A stretch of DNA of 64,000 bases from Sphingomonas citri. GTDB lineage: Bacteria > Pseudomonadota > Alphaproteobacteria > Sphingomonadales > Sphingomonadaceae. The position numbers and the translations under genes were made by a program. The stretch covers positions 1 through 64,000 of the forward strand of contig NZ_JAHXZN010000007.1 of NCBI RefSeq assembly GCF_019429485.1, read 5' to 3'. Below are positions 61,660-64,000 of the stretch, one piece after another. The notes below the pieces were generated by a model that did not search any database, had not been told where the DNA came from, and worked only from the letters and a program-made list of their open reading frames with translations. Positions within the stretch are counted from its first letter, which is position 1. Every line of letters begins with the position of its first letter.

Positions 61660-62186
61660 GGCGCCGGCGGCTGCGTCCGCCGCGCGTAGAGCGCCAGCCG
61701 CGCCACGATCTGATCGGCCACCGTCTCGGACAGCCGCTCCAGCGCGGTGTTCTCGGCCGCGATCGTGGCATATTCCGAGCCGACCACGTCGATCCCCGCG
61801 TCCGAGCCGGCGGTGGCGTCGACCACCACCGTGCCCTGCGCCGCGTCGATCAGCTGGTAGCGCGCGCGCAGCGTCCGCCGCTCGCGCGCGATCGAGTCGT
61901 CGGTCCGCGTGCCCAGGCCGACGATATCGTCGTCGAGCCGCACGGTGAGCCGGTATCTGGCGGCGGTACCGCCCTGTCCCATCGCGCCGAGCCGGTCGCG
62001 CAGCGCGTTGGCCATCAGCCACCCCGACTTGCCCTGGATCGGCGCGACGTCGACGCTGCCGAGCGTCGCCGCGACCGGGCTGGACGTGCCGCCGGCGTAG
62101 AGCGGCTTGAGCCCGCAGCCCGCCAGCGCGAGCGACAGCGGCACGATCACGCCGGGCAGAAGTAGGCCGGGCAGCGCGCGAGTCAT
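61656..62186 (-). CDS. lptE: LPS assembly lipoprotein LptE
   Basis: A 176-residue lipoprotein with lipobox LAGC and CGLKPLYAGG immediately after, typical of LptE. It plugs the LptD barrel for lipopolysaccharide insertion. It overlaps leuS upstream and holA downstream by ATGA, the standard leuS-lptE-holA cluster. Confidence 0.9.
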   Translation of the reverse strand: MTRALPGLLLPGVIVPLSLALAGCGLKPLYAGGTSSPVAATLGSVDVAPIQGKSGWLMANALRDRLGAMGQGGTAARYRLTVRLDDDIVGLGTRTDDSIARERRTLRARYQLIDAAQGTVVVDATAGSDAGIDVVGSEYATIAAENTALERLSETVADQIVARLALYARRTQPPAP

Positions 62187-64000
62187 GCGACGACGTTGAC
62201 CAGCCGGTCGGGCACCACGATCACCTTGCGGGGCGCGCGGCCCTCGAGCAATCGCGCTACCTTGTCATTGGCGAGCGCGGCGGCCTCGACGTCCTCGCGC
62301 GCGAGCCCCTTCGGCAGCGTCAGCGTGTCGCGCAGCTTGCCGTTGACCTGGATAGCGACGATGACCTCGTCCTCGACCAGCAGCGCGGCCTCGACCTTCG
62401 GCCAGGGCGCGTCGGCCACCAGCCCCTGGCCGCCGAGCAGCGCCCAGGCTTCCTCGGCGATGTGCGGCACCATCGGCGCGACCAGCTGGACGAGCGTGCG
62501 CACCGCGGCGTCGCGCGAGGCCGACGGCGCCGCTTTCTCGATCGCGTTGACCAGCTCGTACAGCTTGGCCACCGCCTTGTTGAAGGACAGCGCCTCGACG
62601 TCGGCGGCGACACCCGCGATCGTCTGGTGGAGCTTGCGGTCGAGCGCGGCGTCCGCGCCCTTCCCAGCCTCGCCCTCGCCGAGCGCATCGAACAGCCGCC
62701 ACAGCCGCTGGACGAAGCGCCACGCGCCCTCGATGCCGTTCTCGCTCCACTCCAGGTCGCGCTCGGGCGGCGAGTCGGAGAGCATGAACCAGCGCACCGC
62801 GTCCGCGCCGTACTGATCCACGATCGGCGCAGGGTCGACCGTGTTCTTCTTCGACTTGGACATCTTCTCGACGCGCCCGACCATCACCGGCGCGCCGGTG
62901 GCGAGCTCGACCCCGCCACCGATCTCCTCGGGCGCGAGCCAGCGGCCGTCCGCCGCCTTGTAGGTCTCGTGCGTCACCATGCCCTGGGTGAACAGCCCGG
63001 TGAACGGCTCGGCCAGGTCGATCAGCCCGACATGGCGCAGCGCGCGCGTCCAGAAGCGCGCGTAGAGCAGGTGGAGGATCGCATGCTCGACCCCGCCGAT
63101 ATATTGCCCCACCGGCAGCCAGCGCTCGGCCTGCGCGCGGTCGAACGGCCGATCCTCGGGCTGGCTGGCGAAGCGGATGAAGTACCAGGACGAGTCGGCG
63201 AAGGTGTCGAGCGTGTCGGTATCGCGCAGCGCCGCGCCGCCGCACTGCGGGCAGTGGACGTGCTTCCACGAAGGATGGCGCTCGAGTGGGTTGCCCGGCA
63301 CGTCGAAGCTGACGTCCTCGGGCAGCGCCACCGGCAGTTGCTCGCGCGGCACCGGCACCTCGCCGCACGCCGAGCAGTGGATGATCGGGATCGGCGTGCC
63401 CCAATAGCGCTGGCGGCTGACGCCCCAGTCGCGCAGGCGGTAGACGGTGGAGCCCTGCCCCCAGCCCTCGCGCTCGGCCCGCTCGATGACGATGCGCTTG
63501 GCCTCCTCAACGGCGAGGCCGTCGAGGAAGTGCGAGTTCACCAGATGGCCTGGGCCAGTATAGGCCTCGGTACCGTCGAACGCGGCGTCGCTGCGCTCGC
63601 CGTCGGCGACGACACGTCGGATCGGCAGCGCGTATTTGCTGGCGAACTCGAAGTCGCGCTGGTCGTGCGCGGGTACGCCGAACACCGCGCCGGTGCCGTA
63701 TTCCATCAGCACGAAATTGGCGATGTACACCGGCAGCTCGCCCGCGCCGAGCGGGTGGGCCGCGGTGAGCCCGGTGTCGTAGCCGAGCTTCTCCTGCGTC
63801 TCGAGCTCGGCCGCGGTGGTGCCGCCCTGCTTGCAGCGCTCGATGAAAGCGGCGGCCGCGGGATCGCGCGAGGCTAGCGCCTGCGCGATCGGATGATCCG
63901 CCGCGACCGCGACGAAGCTGGCGCCGAAGATCGTGTCCGGCCGGGTGGTGAAGACCTCGACGCTCTCGCCGTCGCTGAGCGCGAAGCGGAACTGCAGCCC
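62183..64000 (-). CDS. leuS: Leucyl-tRNA synthetase, partial (5' end outside window)
   Basis: The minus-strand frame is open to the window edge (about 605 codons). It begins in the editing domain (VFTTRPDTIFGASF) and includes SRQRYWGTPIPIIHCSACG, HDQRDFEFA and the KMSKS loop (EKMSKSKKNTVDP). The C-terminal end has IQVNGKLRDTLTL. The N-terminal HIGH region lies outside. It charges leucine tRNAs, such as the tRNA-Leu at 43052. Confidence 0.95.
   Translation of the reverse strand, partial: GLQFRFALSDGESVEVFTTRPDTIFGASFVAVAADHPIAQALASRDPAAAAFIERCKQGGTTAAELETQEKLGYDTGLTAAHPLGAGELPVYIANFVLMEYGTGAVFGVPAHDQRDFEFASKYALPIRRVVADGERSDAAFDGTEAYTGPGHLVNSHFLDGLAVEEAKRIVIERAEREGWGQGSTVYRLRDWGVSRQRYWGTPIPIIHCSACGEVPVPREQLPVALPEDVSFDVPGNPLERHPSWKHVHCPQCGGAALRDTDTLDTFADSSWYFIRFASQPEDRPFDRAQAERWLPVGQYIGGVEHAILHLLYARFWTRALRHVGLIDLAEPFTGLFTQGMVTHETYKAADGRWLAPEEIGGGVELATGAPVMVGRVEKMSKSKKNTVDPAPIVDQYGADAVRWFMLSDSPPERDLEWSENGIEGAWRFVQRLWRLFDALGEGEAGKGADAALDRKLHQTIAGVAADVEALSFNKAVAKLYELVNAIEKAAPSASRDAAVRTLVQLVAPMVPHIAEEAWALLGGQGLVADAPWPKVEAALLVEDEVIVAIQVNGKLRDTLTLPKGLAREDVEAAALANDKVARLLEGRAPRKVIVVPDRLVNVVA

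Overview
The window looks like chromosome from a Sphingomonas-like alphaproteobacterium (Sphingomonadales). It is GC-rich. It carries the gene order mnmE-mnmG-rsmG-parA-parB next to holA-lptE-leuS, the ftsE-ftsX-ydcF-plsC run, a metX-metW pair, a PEP-CTERM surface protein and an HWE-family sensor kinase. The organism call rests on gene content and order read from the sequence, not on a database search.

Layout. 0-2.1 kb: a minus-strand operon (DUF305 protein, secreted YVTN beta-propeller protein, ECF sigma factor cut by the window edge). 2.2-4.1 kb: a fluoride-response locus with a fluoride (crcB-motif) riboswitch, a ClC-family exporter and a DUF190 protein. 4.2-6.2 kb: transposon wreckage, with an intact serine resolvase, an internally deleted IS transposase, a frameshifted Tn3-type transposase N-terminus and a hypothetical gene. 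6.5-23.3 kb: the main accessory system, a tightly overlapped nine-gene operon. It encodes single-strand DNA phosphorothioation (sspA cysteine desulfurase, sspB DUF4007 nickase, sspC ATPase, sspD PP-loop sulfur transferase), then the SspFGH restriction module (F, G and the 1779-residue H), then two genes that look like separated halves of the phosphorothioation-associated putative methyltransferase. 23.3-26 kb: sparse accessory DNA with three unrecognised genes, one with a possible N-terminal helix-turn-helix.

26.4-64 kb is mostly ordinary chromosome: DUF4142 lipoprotein, PEP-CTERM protein, a Tat-exported carboxylesterase and a GH127 beta-L-arabinofuranosidase; an HWE histidine kinase convergent with a single-domain response regulator; metX-metW; an FNT-family channel; hisC-tyrA; plsC, ydcF, ftsX, ftsE; a zinc-ribbon membrane protein; tRNA-Leu(GAG); a three-gene type III polyketide synthase cluster; a class A penicillin-binding protein; a YgjP-like metalloprotease, YcgN-like and SCO1 genes; an ankyrin protein; the DNA-repair-associated genes mmcB and pdeM; a HAD hydrolase, YggS, a ThiE/TenI-like protein and a dienelactone hydrolase; a DUF6489 gene leading into mnmE-mnmG-rsmG-parA-parB; and convergent leuS-lptE-holA. 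Two near-perfect parS sites lie inside mnmG and rsmG, so the partition locus carries its own centromere.

How the parts work together: SspA supplies sulfur, SspD (probably an Fe-S protein) carries or transfers it, SspB nicks one strand and SspC provides ATPase activity, giving single-stranded phosphorothioate marks on host DNA. SspFGH is expected to attack DNA lacking the mark. SspH here joins an apparent PD-(D/E)XK nuclease motif to an FtsK/HerA-like motor. The closest description I know is the SspABCD-SspFGH system. The appended split methyltransferase pair is the least explained part.
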